Origin: Eimeria necatrix
Taxonomy: Eukaryota; Apicomplexa; Conoidasida; Eucoccidiorida; Eimeriidae
Direction: 5' to 3'
Length of the DNA: 64,000 bases
NCBI RefSeq assembly: GCF_000499385.1
Contig: NW_013651818.1
Span: 35,875 to 99,874, forward strand
Positions 21,241 through 32,962 of the stretch are shown in pieces (position 1 is the stretch's first letter; each line of letters starts with the position of its first letter). The notes below the pieces were generated by a model. It was given only the letters and a program-made list of their open reading frames with translations. It did not search any database and was not told where the DNA came from. A program made the translations under genes and the position numbers.

Positions 21241-23921
21241 ATGAGTTTTTTCTGTGCAAAGTTGGTGAGAAACCATCGTAACGAATTCTGCAGCGGCGCA
21301 GCTCGCAGCTGCTTCCTTTAAAGGGGCTGCAGGCTACTTGTGAGCCGTTGCATTAATTCGATAGCGAAAGTATCCCATGTAGGCTACTTGCGTCGCCAGC
21401 GAAGCAAACTGTATTGGGGATCGCTGTACCGGTGCTCCAAAAGTTCTGTCATGAAAGACTCGATTTTGCTGGGCCTTCAGGAGTAGGTCACTCAGTAGTC
21501 ATGAAGGATGAAAGGGAAGCGTCAGGAGAACGCACCACGCTTCCTCAGGAGTACGATAGTGCATATCTTGAAGATGGAAACACAGCCCCTACAGAGACAC
21601 TCACTGTCTTCTTTGACAATCCTGACCAGTACTTGACTAAAGGCTCGTCTAGTATCAGGAGAGGGGAAGCCATTCAGCAGATCAAGAAGGGGCTCTCCAT
21701 GGCTACAGCAGGAGTGTTGCCTCAACACACAATGCGCCAGGAATATGTTGTCTACGATTCATCACAGGTTAGATCATTGCAAGACCAGCAATGGATACGC
21801 AGCCTGGTACTTCGACTTTCGCCCAGACAAGTTTGTTGGTTTCTTATGTGGCAAAAATGTCATGCCGCCGTTTGCTGAAGAACTTCAAAATGTGTCATGC
21901 AAATTGCACCTTGCGGCACCTTAGGTATTGCCAGTTTACTTGGTGCTCTTTGAAGTAGATTCTACTGAACCTGAGCTATTTGCCGTACCCCTATGCGAAG
22001 CTTGCCAGGACTTCCCTGCTTCAATATGGTGCCCAGCGGACACAGCCAAGTACGAGTGCACAAATTAGGAAAGTTGATAAGATACATGTAGAAATTCGAA
22101 AGGCATAGCAAATAGTGTTTTCCCATTACAGTCTGTTTGTGCTGCGCTCGTGCCCTCAGGCTGTGCGAGGCTTGTGACGAACGCTTACACTCCCACAACA
22201 AGCTTGTTTCAAGGCACATTAGAGTTCCTCTAAATGAGGTTAGAAGCTCACAGTTTCCGCAGATCGATGCCCTAAGAGCTAGATTGTGTTTTGAAGGGAA
22301 GCATTTAGTGCTGCTGCTTTCCTGATTTCGTGAGCGCTCAGATGCCCAAACCAAGTGGACGGTGCAAGCAGCATACAGAAGAAGCCTACGAGTCATTCTG
22401 TACAATGTGTCATGCTCCTGTCTGCCGACTGTGTCGACCCAACCACATCCACGCGGACGTAACGGGTGGCTCATCCGCCAACAATTTCGAAGGTGACTTG
22501 GGCTTGACAGGACGCCGGTAGGGCTAATGAATGAGACTTCCACTATGGTAGCATGGACCTCCATTGTGGCGGCTGGTCTACAGACTTGAAGATGCCTGCA
22601 CGCGTGCACGCTTAATGCACGCAGGAACGCCCACATTAATATCGCTGTCACTGGCGTACTCTGGTGTTTTAGAGAGAGCTCGCCAACCCCACCTCATTTT
22701 AAATAAGCGCAAGACAGACCTGCAAGAAAGGCTCGAAAGGCTTCAGATTCTGATCGAGTAGGTCTTCCCAGGGTTTTGGGTGGCTGCTCTTGCTTCTTTT
22801 GACCTGCGACTGCAAAAGCCGTTGTCGCTGTCTTTGCTCTTTTCTTCAGCGGCGCTCGCTGTAACTATCGATCCGTCGAGCAGAGGTGTTACTCCATCCT
22901 GGGAGAATCAATGAATCAGCTCAAGGTGAGCACCCAGAGCTCTCTAACAATCCACCGAAACTATCTGAAAGCCCCGCAGCTAGCTAGATACATCGTGACT
23001 TCAATTGTGACTACGTTCCGTGAAAGCAGCTACTTTGCTCTATGCCTCCGCACCAAAAAAAACTATGAATTTCTTAGCTATGTTGTGAGCCGCATATCCC
23101 CCCAGTCGTGCACGGAAGATAAAATGGGTGCAGTTCTGTCCCAGCAATTCGAGCTGCAAAGACGGATGGATATGATCGAGTGGAGCGAGCAACTTCTGCG
23201 GCTTCTGCGTTCCGTACTCCCCCCAGCCGACTTCTTGGCTGCATGGTGATTCGTGATTGCAACCTGAACCCTGTGGCGACCCACTTGCCAAACTGCATCG
23301 AGAGGCTCATAAGCTTAATTTGGCTTGCAGAGACACATTTCAGTAGTGTGTTTTCTTCCATTGTGGAATAATGTGCAGGCTTCGGCAATGCCGCCTAAGA
23401 GACGAAGTAGAATCGCTCAGCGGCGACTGGTCAGACCTCTCCCAGATGGTTTTGGTGAGCTTGATACAAGATTACAACGAACTAGCTGGGATAATTAAGA
23501 CCTCAGGATCACGTCTACAGTAAAGAAATACTACACCAGGTGAATCTCTTTGGTGGTATTTGTGCACCGAATATTCAGCCAAACATGCGTCTGGACGGTA
23601 CGGTTGAATTTCTTACGGACTCGGCACTGCGACACAGAGAATTGCATCGGATACAAGGTAAAAGAGAATGAAATATATCACATTCCCCCGCTCGACCGGC
23701 TCGACCGGCTCAGGGCACCGGTCAAGTTTCCCCGAGGTCAGTGATGGAGCGAAGTCATTAGCCAGCAAGCCAGCAAGGAAGTTCCGTTCTCTCTACGAGG
23801 TCTACCGTTTGGGCATAAAGGGTCTGTTGTTCTTGCCTTGGCATATGCTGCTGTCTCCCAGTCACAGGCTCTGCGTAGAAGCAAGTGCCGTTTCCGCAAT
23901 ACACACTTTGTAGCCACTTAA
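21178..23921 (+). CDS. Tandem B-box zinc-finger protein (CONSTANS-like B-boxes) with coiled coil
   Basis: Well-supported exons joining in phase: about 21400-21767, 21925-22049, 22160-22238, 22342-22465, 22625-22757, 22850-22925, 23106-23245, 23379-23454, 23579-23657, 23714-23736 and about 23766-23921. A first exon with ATG at 21178 (MNARLLLRRRNPN) is likely but its junction is unresolved. The upstream domain ends QEYVVYDSSQVLPVYLVLFE, recalling the last strands of PARP-type folds (weak). Then comes a plant-CONSTANS-type B-box, C-E-A-C-x8-C-P-A-D-T-A-K-L-C-E-A-C-D, closed by HSHNKLVSRHIRVPL, and a second B-box, RCKQHTEEAYESFCTMC...CRLCRPNHIH. A helical region (LNKRKTDLQERLERLQILI) follows, like the BBC coiled coil of RBCC proteins. 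B-boxes bind zinc and mediate protein-protein contacts; no RING is seen, so an E3 role is not supported. Confidence 0.82.
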
Positions 23922-25024
23922 GTGCCTTGCATGCAGTTCCTTCAGTTGCAATGGGGCCCTTACATACGACGCACAACATTACACAGCACTACAAACATCT
24001 AAGCTGCGAATGCAGCTATCCAGAGTACGCGTACAAATCCCTTGAAGTGAAGCACACCGCATGATCACTTTACGCGCACTTCCAATGTACATGGCGGAAC
24101 TCCATTCGCCGTGCAATCCTTTTACCGCGCGCAGCGTGCATAGCAGTAGCATGCTTTAAACGCAGGTATACATGCAACCCATTTGGAAATTTAGCCGTTT
24201 GTCCGCCGCAGTATTGCTGGTTTTGCCTTGGTCCGCACGCAGCGTGCATAGCAGTAGCATGCTTTAAACGCAGGTATACATGCAACCCATTTGGAAATTT
24301 AGCCGTTTGTCCGCCGCAGTATTGCTGGTTTTGCCTTGGTCTTGCACTATTTGGTTTGCGACGGCATTGGTAGTGACGATTAACTCTTTTAAAGACCATC
24401 CTTCCTTCAAAACGCTTTGATCCGTCATCGTCTACACTCGGCTAGCATACATCAGATCGATAGCGCTGTTCGATTTAATGATTTCCTGCACTACAACACG
24501 ACGCCTTATGGCACGATTGAGCGAAACATCAGCTCTGTATTGAACCCAATTCGGGTGCTAGTAAGATCCCATAGCTCCGTCGCTCCCCTGCGATACCTTG
24601 AATACGGGAGAGGCATCTTCTATCTTTGCGCCTATCTGCTGGCCTTACTCATTCCAAAACAAAACAATAAGAATTCAGCCTTGTGCACACAATGAGGCCG
24701 CGCTTGGTGGCCTTTGATCTCTGTCGCACTCAGCTCGTACGGCCTGCTTGCACTTGAATTCCATGTGGCACGGAATCAACGAGTGCGTTCAACGGCCTCC
24801 TGACGCCCCCTAGCTGCGGAAACAAACACAGGAGGATCCATCAATTCTCGAGTCTAGTGAATAGAATTTCCTGTCTTTGTGTGGGCTGAAGGTTGCTGTG
24901 TCTTGCAGACTATTAACGCGACAGCAACCTCGAGAATATGGCCCCGCCACATCCACTTCCCCCTAAGTAGACTGAATTCGGCTCAGTCACGTTATGAAGG
25001 GCCTTGCCTCTACTACAAAGATGC
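23922..25024. other. Intergenic region holding the 108-bp duplication
   Basis: About 1.1 kb between the 3' end of the B-box gene and the 3' end of the next minus-strand gene. Apart from the tandem duplication I see no gene or RNA. Confidence 0.5.
24129..24342. repeat. 108-bp perfect tandem duplication
   Basis: Two virtually identical copies, 24129-24234 and 24237-24342, period 108 (36 codons). The duplication keeps a minus-strand open frame (24399-24070) with a repeated QQYCGGQTAKFPNGLHVYLR block, but nothing else supports that frame as a gene. Confidence 0.85.
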
Positions 25025-27757
25025 TTAGTATTTCACTGTCTCACCAGAGTTGACTCCTTCCAAGGCATCCAACGCGTTATGTGACCCTCCAAGCACAGCT
25101 AAAAGATTGCGGCATTCAATGAACCCCTCTGGAGCACGAAACTCACTCAGTCCCTCGCTTCGTGTACCACAGGCTGTAGTTTGTGGTTCATTTCTTTTCA
25201 CAGCGCGCTCGCCCTGTGCCCCCTCGGCTGCTCCATTTCGCATCTCGTTCGCAGAATGTGAAATTCCCTGGTAATACTGCAGAACAGCTTCTAGCGGTGC
25301 AGCATGCCTCTCTCGAAGTCTTCTGAACAGCCTTAGGAAAACGCTGCGGGGAAAAGCTTTCGCTCCCAGCGATTCCTTGTATGGCAGCTGCATCCCCAAG
25401 TCCAGAAGCTCGTACCCTGGTGTCTCACGCATAACGCAGCAAGCAACGCAGCTTAGCCATAACTGGACTTATGGCTCCTACGCGCGTGCAGCGTGAACAG
25501 CACAGCGGCCGGGATCGTGTTTCCATGCGCAGCCGAATTGCTTTGGTCACCTGATTTACTGAGAAGCAGCCGAGTAGCTGCAAGTTGAGCAGTGCCAGCT
25601 GAGTCAGCATCCGTGAAAGCGGTGAGACTGGTGTAGACACTGCCTATGGAGACACCAACTTCTCCAGCTACAAGACAAAGGTCCTTATACCTTGAACTTG
25701 GCTCCCCTACACGACTAGACGAGCCAAGAGAAGCCAAAACTTCCGACAAATCTGTTGTGGTCGCAGATGCTTCTTCTGCGGAATCAATTGATGCTTCCCA
25801 CTCCTCCGATGAGATACGCTGCAATGGCATGAGCTTAACTTTTTCTATGTTGCAAAGCGGCACCCAAACCTCAAAACTGTGAAGCTGCACATCTTCAGGA
25901 CAGTCTTCATTGCAGGGCTTTTCAGGCTCGCAACCGCTACTGCCAGATGATTCGCCAGGAGACCCCTCAGTCACGTCTGCCCTCCTACGTTGTAGTTCCG
26001 TGTCACGCAGAGTTCGTCTGTGTAAAGCTCTGAGGCACTTTAATGGTTTTCAAACCGCGCAACACACATACGCTAGCGCTGCGACTGCAGTTCTTGGTAC
26101 GCAAGCCAGATACAAGGCTTCCCTTTGAGGTGTAGACGTTCACAATTATGATGACAAAGGGATACGCCTCCATACGCCTCCCCTGGCCCCGCAAAGGCAG
26201 CATCGAGTGAACGTTCCTCCCGTGCGTCAGAATTTGCAAGTAAGAAAAACGACATCCAGCTCACCTGCCTCACAGGCTTCCAAAGCCAGTTTTCTCCATG
26301 ACGCCGCACACAACCAGCCAGCACCTGCATCCAGAGTCATTAAGCCAAAGGTACACATAGTGAAAACGAGACGAAGCAGGGAGCGCTCATTTCTGAAAAG
26401 TCTATAGGACTCGACTTTTGAACGCAGCAGATCAGCACCTCGTCAAACGCCTTGTCCATAGAGAAAAGAAAATGCCGAGCTTTGCGTCGCAGATTCTTTG
26501 AGGCTGGGAGTGCCCCCGTCCCGGACTTCAGCAGAAGGCACATCCGTTCTAGGTGTAACTTAGGCAGCAGCAACGTTGTGCTGGAGTCTGCAAAAGAAAA
26601 CAAACTACAGGAAAAGCAGGCAAAGAACTGACTGGAGAACCCTCAGTTTGCCAGTCCGTCGTAGTTATAGAGCTTCGCGGTCTGTTTTGCCGTCTCGCAT
26701 GCCACTGGGATGTCGAGTACTCTACATAATTCCGCCTCCATATCTCTGTCTCAAATTCATGCAATATTGCGTTTGGTTTGTGCGCGGTGAGATTCGACAT
26801 TCGCGTACCGTGTGAGTGTTGGAAGCACTCTGCTACTGGCAAGAAGCCAGCACGACAGAGCCTGGCATAGGTGCAGGGAGAAGCCTCCTTTGCCCACGCA
26901 AATGAGCCTAAGGCATGCAAGAGAAAACGTCTTCTATTGAGCACAAAGTGAACCTGTGGCGTTCCTTCGGATAGAGCTCGGTGAAGCGTTGCGTTGAGCT
27001 CGATCTGTGGATAGAGTTAAGAAACAAAGCTAAGCTCTAAAGAGATACTTATACTGCTGCCAACCATTCTGCCTGCTTCCACACAAATGTCTCAGTGAAA
27101 TATTCAGGTCCTGAGGAAAGACTTGCCTGGGTAACCGCTCTGTGTGATTGCCTCCGCTAGCTGTTCCTCATTAGTGTTTTCTCCAACCATAGGTAGTTGT
27201 GACAGATAAGGGTTGCTTCTCAAGACAGCGGCTAGGCGGTTGGCTGACGGAGTGGAGCAACTACAAATGCAGCAATGAGAACACCTACACACGCGATGCT
27301 GCCGCTGTCCATTTCGCCCATTCAGAGCGCAGTCCTCACAGACGTATTTGGAACAGCCATGACGGTGCCGGTCACCACAACTGTTGTATGAGGGGTTACG
27401 AGCGAAGGGGACGCCCTCATTAGTGTCAAAATGGGCGCAGCTGGCCGCAGCACTCCGGCTTGCTACGGAGGGCATCGCGGAGCATATGTGGCTTTGAGAG
27501 GTATGTTCAGCATTATGACATGAGCATTTACAGCAGCAGCAACAACCTCTAACAGCAGCATCTGACAAAGAAGTTGAGGCACACAATGCCATTTTCTGAA
27601 ACGGCTCCACACAAGCGGGCTCCTCCTGGAAGCGAGTATTTAAGCCAAGTTTTGCAGCAACTGTTGGCACTTGACGCATTAGCGAACCTGAAAACAGTGT
27701 TGATCCCTGGAGAAGAATTCGCTGTCGTCGACGGAAACACGCTACATGCATGCTCAT
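25025..27757 (-). CDS. Cys-rich multi-exon hypothetical protein (incomplete model)
   Basis: A run of minus-strand exons that read as protein: 27757 to about 27127 (MSMHVACFRRRQRILL; Cys-rich block RGCCCCCKCSCH and CRCSHCCICSC), about 27010-26812 (QVHFVLNRRRFLLHALGSFA ... AECFQHSHG), about 26588-26433 (STTLLLPKLHLERMCLLLKS ... FSMDKAFDE), about 26333-26274 (VLAGCVRRHGENWLWKPVRQ), about 26240-26110 (EAYPFVIIIVNVYTSK), about 26030-25650 (DVQLHSFEVWVPLCNIEKVK) and about 25480-25025 (GYELLDLGMQLPYKESLGAK; stop at 25025). The first exon appears to end at a GC donor (CCAG|GCAAGT), but its phase does not fit the simplest next acceptor, so the junctions are provisional and two adjacent genes are possible. 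Family not recognised; the Cys block may bind metal (inference). Confidence 0.5.
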
Positions 27758-30094
27758 TGACCGTGGGACGGGCTGCAAGCTAGGGACGGTGGCCAACACC
27801 GTTCATGAAATCGCCCCACAACTAGCATTTCATTGATAAATGTGCTGCTCAAAGTGACAAAATGTAAAATTTAGGGCCTTGCGAGGTGCTGCAATTACGA
27901 GGGTGTACCGCGAATATCAGCTACCGGCCTAGGAAGACAGAAGCGAAGTGGCGTGCTAAACTTCGTATTGGCAAATGCAGCGACGAATCCAGCAGAGAAA
28001 TCAAATTGTGGCAAGAAAGAAGTGGGGTGACCATGGATATCTATGAGAGAGCCTAGAAGGCCAGTGAAGCAATTGTCGAACCCTCTTAACAGCAGTCCAG
28101 TAGGGGCTAGGGGAGAAACACTATGGAGAGACCCGACTTGGATTAAACCAATGCTGAAGATTTCGATCAGGAAGGTGCCGTAGTTACCTACTGCACTACA
28201 GGGGCGGTATGCGGAATTTCGGAAAAGAAGGGTTGCTGCATTTTCACGAAGGCTGGGACTGCTGCCCTAGCAGACACAATTCTTGTTTGCCCTGATGCAA
28301 GGGAATCCACACATGAAGAGCCGAGGTTGCCCTAAGGCTACTAGAAGCGCAACGCGCTCTTCGCCATTCACAGTCTCCTACTTCGGTTCTCAGACCCCGA
28401 GGGACGTAAGTTTCGTGCAGATTTATTGGTAGCACCTGAAAGTAAAGCAAATTTAGTGCAAAAGCCAAATACGCACTTTTGCTGTCGGAAACTTATTTAA
28501 GCTGTGGCCATTCACAAATATCTGGACCGAAACACGGTTTCTCGCCGGAGGCATATGAGACATCTGAAGGTGCAGGACGCAACCACAACCCCTAACTCTG
28601 CAATTCAGAGCCTGTCTTTAATGTTTTTCAAGGCCTGCAGTTCAACATTTTGGGCGCAGCTCGGACTGAGGTAGGCGCTGCTCAGCCCACAAGCAGGAAT
28701 TTCCAGAGTTACAGTTGTGCAGCAGAGCACAAAACATCGTCCTCTTTCCCTCCTGTCGGTGCTTGCAAAGAAAGAAGATGTAGAATTGCCCTGTAATTGA
28801 ATGCCATTCCTAGCTCTATTGCGTATTAGACAGTATTTGCTTAAATCAACACAGTGGATAGTTCACGCATTTTGCTGAGAGTAGAAGTTCATGAACTACA
28901 GTTAACTACGTGGAGGTACCCGTGTACCTACGGTGGTGATAGTTTCAGATAAGGAAGTAACCGCAACCCAGCGCAAGCCAACAAGCCAGGGTCAGGGCGT
29001 GGATATAGGCCACCAGCCAGATCCTTCTGCGCTGACTCATTCAAAAGGGTTTTTTAATGCAAATCCTAGCAACAACGTCTATTAAGCTTGCTTCTTCTGT
29101 CTTTCTTCCAGCTTCACATTAACTGTCTTTAGCGCTCATCGGCTACTTGACTGGTTTGCAGCTGCGCCTACCTTGCAACTGAGCGGCTTTGCGCTGTACC
29201 TTGATGGCACACGTGGGTTATTCCCTCTGTATCCGGGCTTCTGTAGACGCTTTTTGTTTTACTACTGCTCAAAATCAACGAAAATGCGTGAAGTGACTTT
29301 TTAGCAGTCCCAGTATAAGGGGACTTCGTCCATCGGTTGCAATGCAAGAGGTGCAACCCTGGAACTGCGTGAGGGACACATATTGCGGGCGTTAAGATTA
29401 CTTAAGATCATTCGCCCTGTAGCGTGTACCTTGAGGTTAGAGGCAGGCCAATCACAAAAGCCCGAGAGTCTACTATTCTACACATAGGCAGGCACAATAA
29501 ATTTGGGGCTCATGGAACTGCGTTCTGAAGCATGCGCCAAAGCAATTTTGGGTTTGCCTGCCGAGTTCTGACAAACTTTACCAAATCAAGTCCGCATTGA
29601 AACTGCGCGTGGGCAGCTCACCACAAACAAATGCACTTCTGGAATCTTCCTGAATGAAGCTGCTGACAATGCTTGGACTCAATCCGCCGCTCTACCGACA
29701 GGGAAGGCTTGCTCCATACACTAAGGTTTCCCTACCTGAGTTCCTGGATATCTCGTATCATCGTCTTTGTGGGCCCACAATAGAGGAATGATACATAATG
29801 AAGCTCTAGAATCCAATAAAACTGTAATTTACTATAGAGGAGGAGAACAAAACCAACAAAGGGGACAGCTGTGGTGCGTTGACGCTTGACTAGAGGCGCA
29901 GTGCTAGGGGAAGAGTTCAAGAAGCAACACACCAGCTCAATACGCAGCAGAAGATAGCTAACAAAAAATGACAAATATTGGAAAAATTTTACTGCAGTCT
30001 TTACAGGTGGAATCAATGTTGTTAGGGCAGTTGTTTGGCAACAGGTCACGCGGATCCACTTGTGAGCTGCTGCGCAGTACAATGGAGAAAGACA
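27758..30094. other. Gene-poor region
   Basis: About 2.3 kb. Only short open frames without splice or composition support are present on either strand; no RNA gene or repeat recognised. Confidence 0.45.
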
Positions 30095-31231
30095 ATGTGG
30101 CCTTGGGACGTCATGCAAGTCAAAAAAGCTTCTGCAATATTGAATTTAGCTCTATATGTTGTATTCAAGATGTGAGGATGGATAGATGCTGCAAACGGCT
30201 TTGCAAGCTGGACGAGGTTGTGGGACTGGCTGGTGAGTCATGGATTCCGTAGCTGACATAGACACTGCTCACCCCAGAGGCAACTCAACAGCGCTCAGTT
30301 CTTCGTTAGATGATTTTTTTTAAACTTTTGTAATTCAAAATCAAGTCAGCGCTGCGAAATAAGTATTTGCGCAGTTTATATGAGATGTTAAGGGAGTTTA
30401 GGTTTACTAGCTTTACAGAGCCCCCACCAACCAGGGCTGGTTTCCTGGAGCGTGTTCCTGTCGCTGAAAGACACAGGTTCACTTGCCATAACTCTCCCTT
30501 CGCCTTTTCTCTATCAGTGAGTGATGTAACACTCAAGTAACTTGTCAGCTTATTCTTGAAGCAGTCATGGATGCATTTAACTCAGTTGACATAAATTCAC
30601 ACCGGTACAAATTGTTCTCTCTTTTCAGTGGCCATTTCCACATTTCCACCTATGTATTCTAGGCTTAGTCTCCACAGCAGTGTATGCTGGCGCAGGACAG
30701 AGAAGTGCGCACCTCTCCGTGCAAACGGGGCTCAAGCTCCAAACACTGCTTATCTTCCCGGCCTCCCTACTGACTTTGACGGCTCTTCCCTGTTCATAAA
30801 TCTTCTTTCATCTTCTGTGTCGACTTCTGATTCCCTTTATTCATCGAGCCGCAGAAGGGAGGGTAGAACACGTTGTGTGGCAAACTTTCATCCTGACATC
30901 ATTCATGTTTCTCGCGGCTCGCGACGAGAACTGCTTACCTCATTACTCGCTACCAACAGTCGAGAGCGACCAATCATATGCATTCTCGACTATTTTTGCC
31001 ATAGAATTACTTGGTCCCTGCTGCGTGTATACATTCGAGACGGCTCTTCATGAGGCAGTAACATTCAGGAGCGAAGCCTATGAAGCTCTTGCTTGTCTCC
31101 AGGTACCACGGGAAATGCTTTTCGTGTATTTCCGTCCCCTCTAGCTCTTAATCACCTTTCATTGGCAGAATGAGGAGCCACGTGCTGAACATAGAGCGAC
31201 GGGCGCCAATGTGGGAGGGGATGGTGAATGA
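30095..31231 (+). CDS. Multi-pass membrane protein, hypothetical; in-frame TGA in the first exon
   Basis: Exons joining in phase: about 30095-30232, 30629-30704, 30867-31102 and 31169-31231 (stop TGA). The product would start MWPWDVMQVKKASAIL NLALYVVFKM, then meet an in-frame TGA at 30173-30175, then continue GWIDAANGFASWTRLWDWL and, across introns, WPFPHFHLCILGLVSTAVY, HVVWQTFILTSFMFLAA, FAIELLGPCCVYTFETAL and a short polar tail (NEEPRAEHRATGANVGG). Three or four hydrophobic segments are visible. The TGA may mark a wrong exon boundary (an acceptor at about 30186 would bypass it), a Sec codon or a pseudogene. A competing open frame runs at 30628-31053; I prefer the spliced model because the last two exons join cleanly. 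Function unknown. Confidence 0.45.
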
Positions 31232-31870
31232 AGCAAGAAAGGGTGAGGCCATTTCCGCGTGACAGGCAAAGCTGATACCAACTCAGCTAGAGGATGGTAT
31301 GAGGGGGAGCATAAATTACTTCAACAAAGAGACAAAGATAAAGGTGGGGGCACAATAGTAGAGCTCTTCGTCCCCATCCGTCTTTCCAGGGATGATTAAC
31401 ACAGCAGCGAAAACCAAGCGTCAGCCCATGTGCGCTAGTAGCGCAGCAGTGGAGGCCTCCCTTTGCGATAAAAAACAGGGATCCACACACGGCTGAGCCC
31501 CGATGGCAGCCGACAATTGAAGGACCAGTGGGCACAACGCTGCACAGTACTTGGACGCTGTTGATGCAGAGTTCTGCGTACTCGGCCTACAATCGCAGTC
31601 GCGACCTTCGTCGAGGCCGAGAACGCGAGAAGCAGCTCTGCAGTAGATGACTACTCCCACAGCACAGGAAGTGGCCGTATGCAACCTAATGTTACCAACA
31701 TTGAATGGATAGCTTTTCGCACGGAGTGCATCTGCTGCCAACTCATGAGAGTGCCTTTTCGTGCTCCCCGTTCTTGCTCCTTTTATTCCTCGTGTGACTC
31801 GAGCTCAGCAGGTGCAGGCCTCCCTCACCTGTGTTTGAACCTACTTTGCTTCTTCTATTAACTAAACGAC

Positions 31871-32004
31871 CTTTAGACAGATCAAGGTGGGCTGGGTTAA
31901 TTCGGTGGATACATTTGGCTTGATGTCTGCCATTGGCCTTTAGACAGAACAAGGTGGGCTGGGTTAATTCGGTGGATACATTTGGCTTGATGCCTGCCAT
32001 TGGC
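31871..32004. repeat. 67-bp direct tandem duplication
   Basis: CTTTAGACAG...TGCCATTGGC occurs twice with period 67 (31871 and 31938) and only a few substitutions (ATCAAGG/AACAAGG; GTCTGCC/GCCTGCC). Confidence 0.85.
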
Positions 32005-32364
32005 AATGGGCCTGGCCCAACGTGCTGTAGCTTAACTACAATCTGCATGCCTGTTGTGCATTGCACAAGAATCTTCCGCTTGCGGCTCATTTCTAGAACA
32101 ATTACGCGTAAAGTAAGAGCGGTAAAAGTATGAAAGGCTTGGCGCTATGTATGCGGCTTGTGCGCAATCTGTATATCTTTGGCGCCAAATGCCCATTGGT
32201 TTTCTTCGGCAGCGCGCAGGATAGTTAGGCAGATTAGGTGAGCAGCTGGCCGTCGTCTGCTAACAGACGTTTGCTCACACAGAGCATCCAGTCATTGCTC
32301 TTTTTGTTTACCGCAAAACCTTTCATTGCCACATTTCTAGCCGTGAAGCCTCCCAGTGCATTGT

Positions 32365-32401
32365 TCTAGTGGATTACATGATCTGCATGCAATCCACTAG
32401 A
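32365..32401. repeat. Small perfect hairpin
   Basis: TCTAGTGGATT (32365-32375) and its reverse complement AATCCACTAGA (32391-32401), 15-base loop. No poly-U or gene end is next to it, so its role is unknown. Confidence 0.6.
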
Positions 32402-32962
32402 GTGGTGCATCTGCAGCACTTTCTGAGCCCATCGTACTCTTCTAACGTACCCTGTTTATGAACCGCTGCAGAAAATGTAATACAGCGCACTAACGAAGTG
32501 TTGCAGCAAGGTATATCCAACTACGACTAAAAGGCTAACCGCACATTAGACTTCTTCACAGTACGCAGTAACTATGATTGTAGACAGTGCAAAGCTTGGG
32601 GGCAGTGCCGAAGACCATCACGCTTCAACGAACCTTCTCTTTGCACTGTTTGACCCACATGCAACGATATTATTTGTTGCAAAAAAGGAGGCTTTACTAG
32701 TTTTTACGAAGTTTAGGCGCACGTGCACACAAAAATAATTTCCTGTTTTTATATAATTGCGTGAACTTATAGCCGCTAATTAGTAACGCGGCGCATAATT
32801 CTTTGAAGGAGAGCTAACTCTTCAAGGACAATTGTGTGCGCTGCAGCAAGCGTGAATACATGCGACACTTACGCGGCGCTTAGTGCATCCTGCAAGCAGG
32901 CGTGTTTGTGATTCGAACATAATTTGCGCCAGCAAAAACGCCTGCACCAGCTTGACGCTTTC

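Larger units (their letters stand above)
31232..32962. other. Intergenic region with short duplications
   Basis: About 1.7 kb, AT-richer in its second half. It holds a 67-bp tandem duplication and a small hairpin (both listed); no supported gene. Confidence 0.5.
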
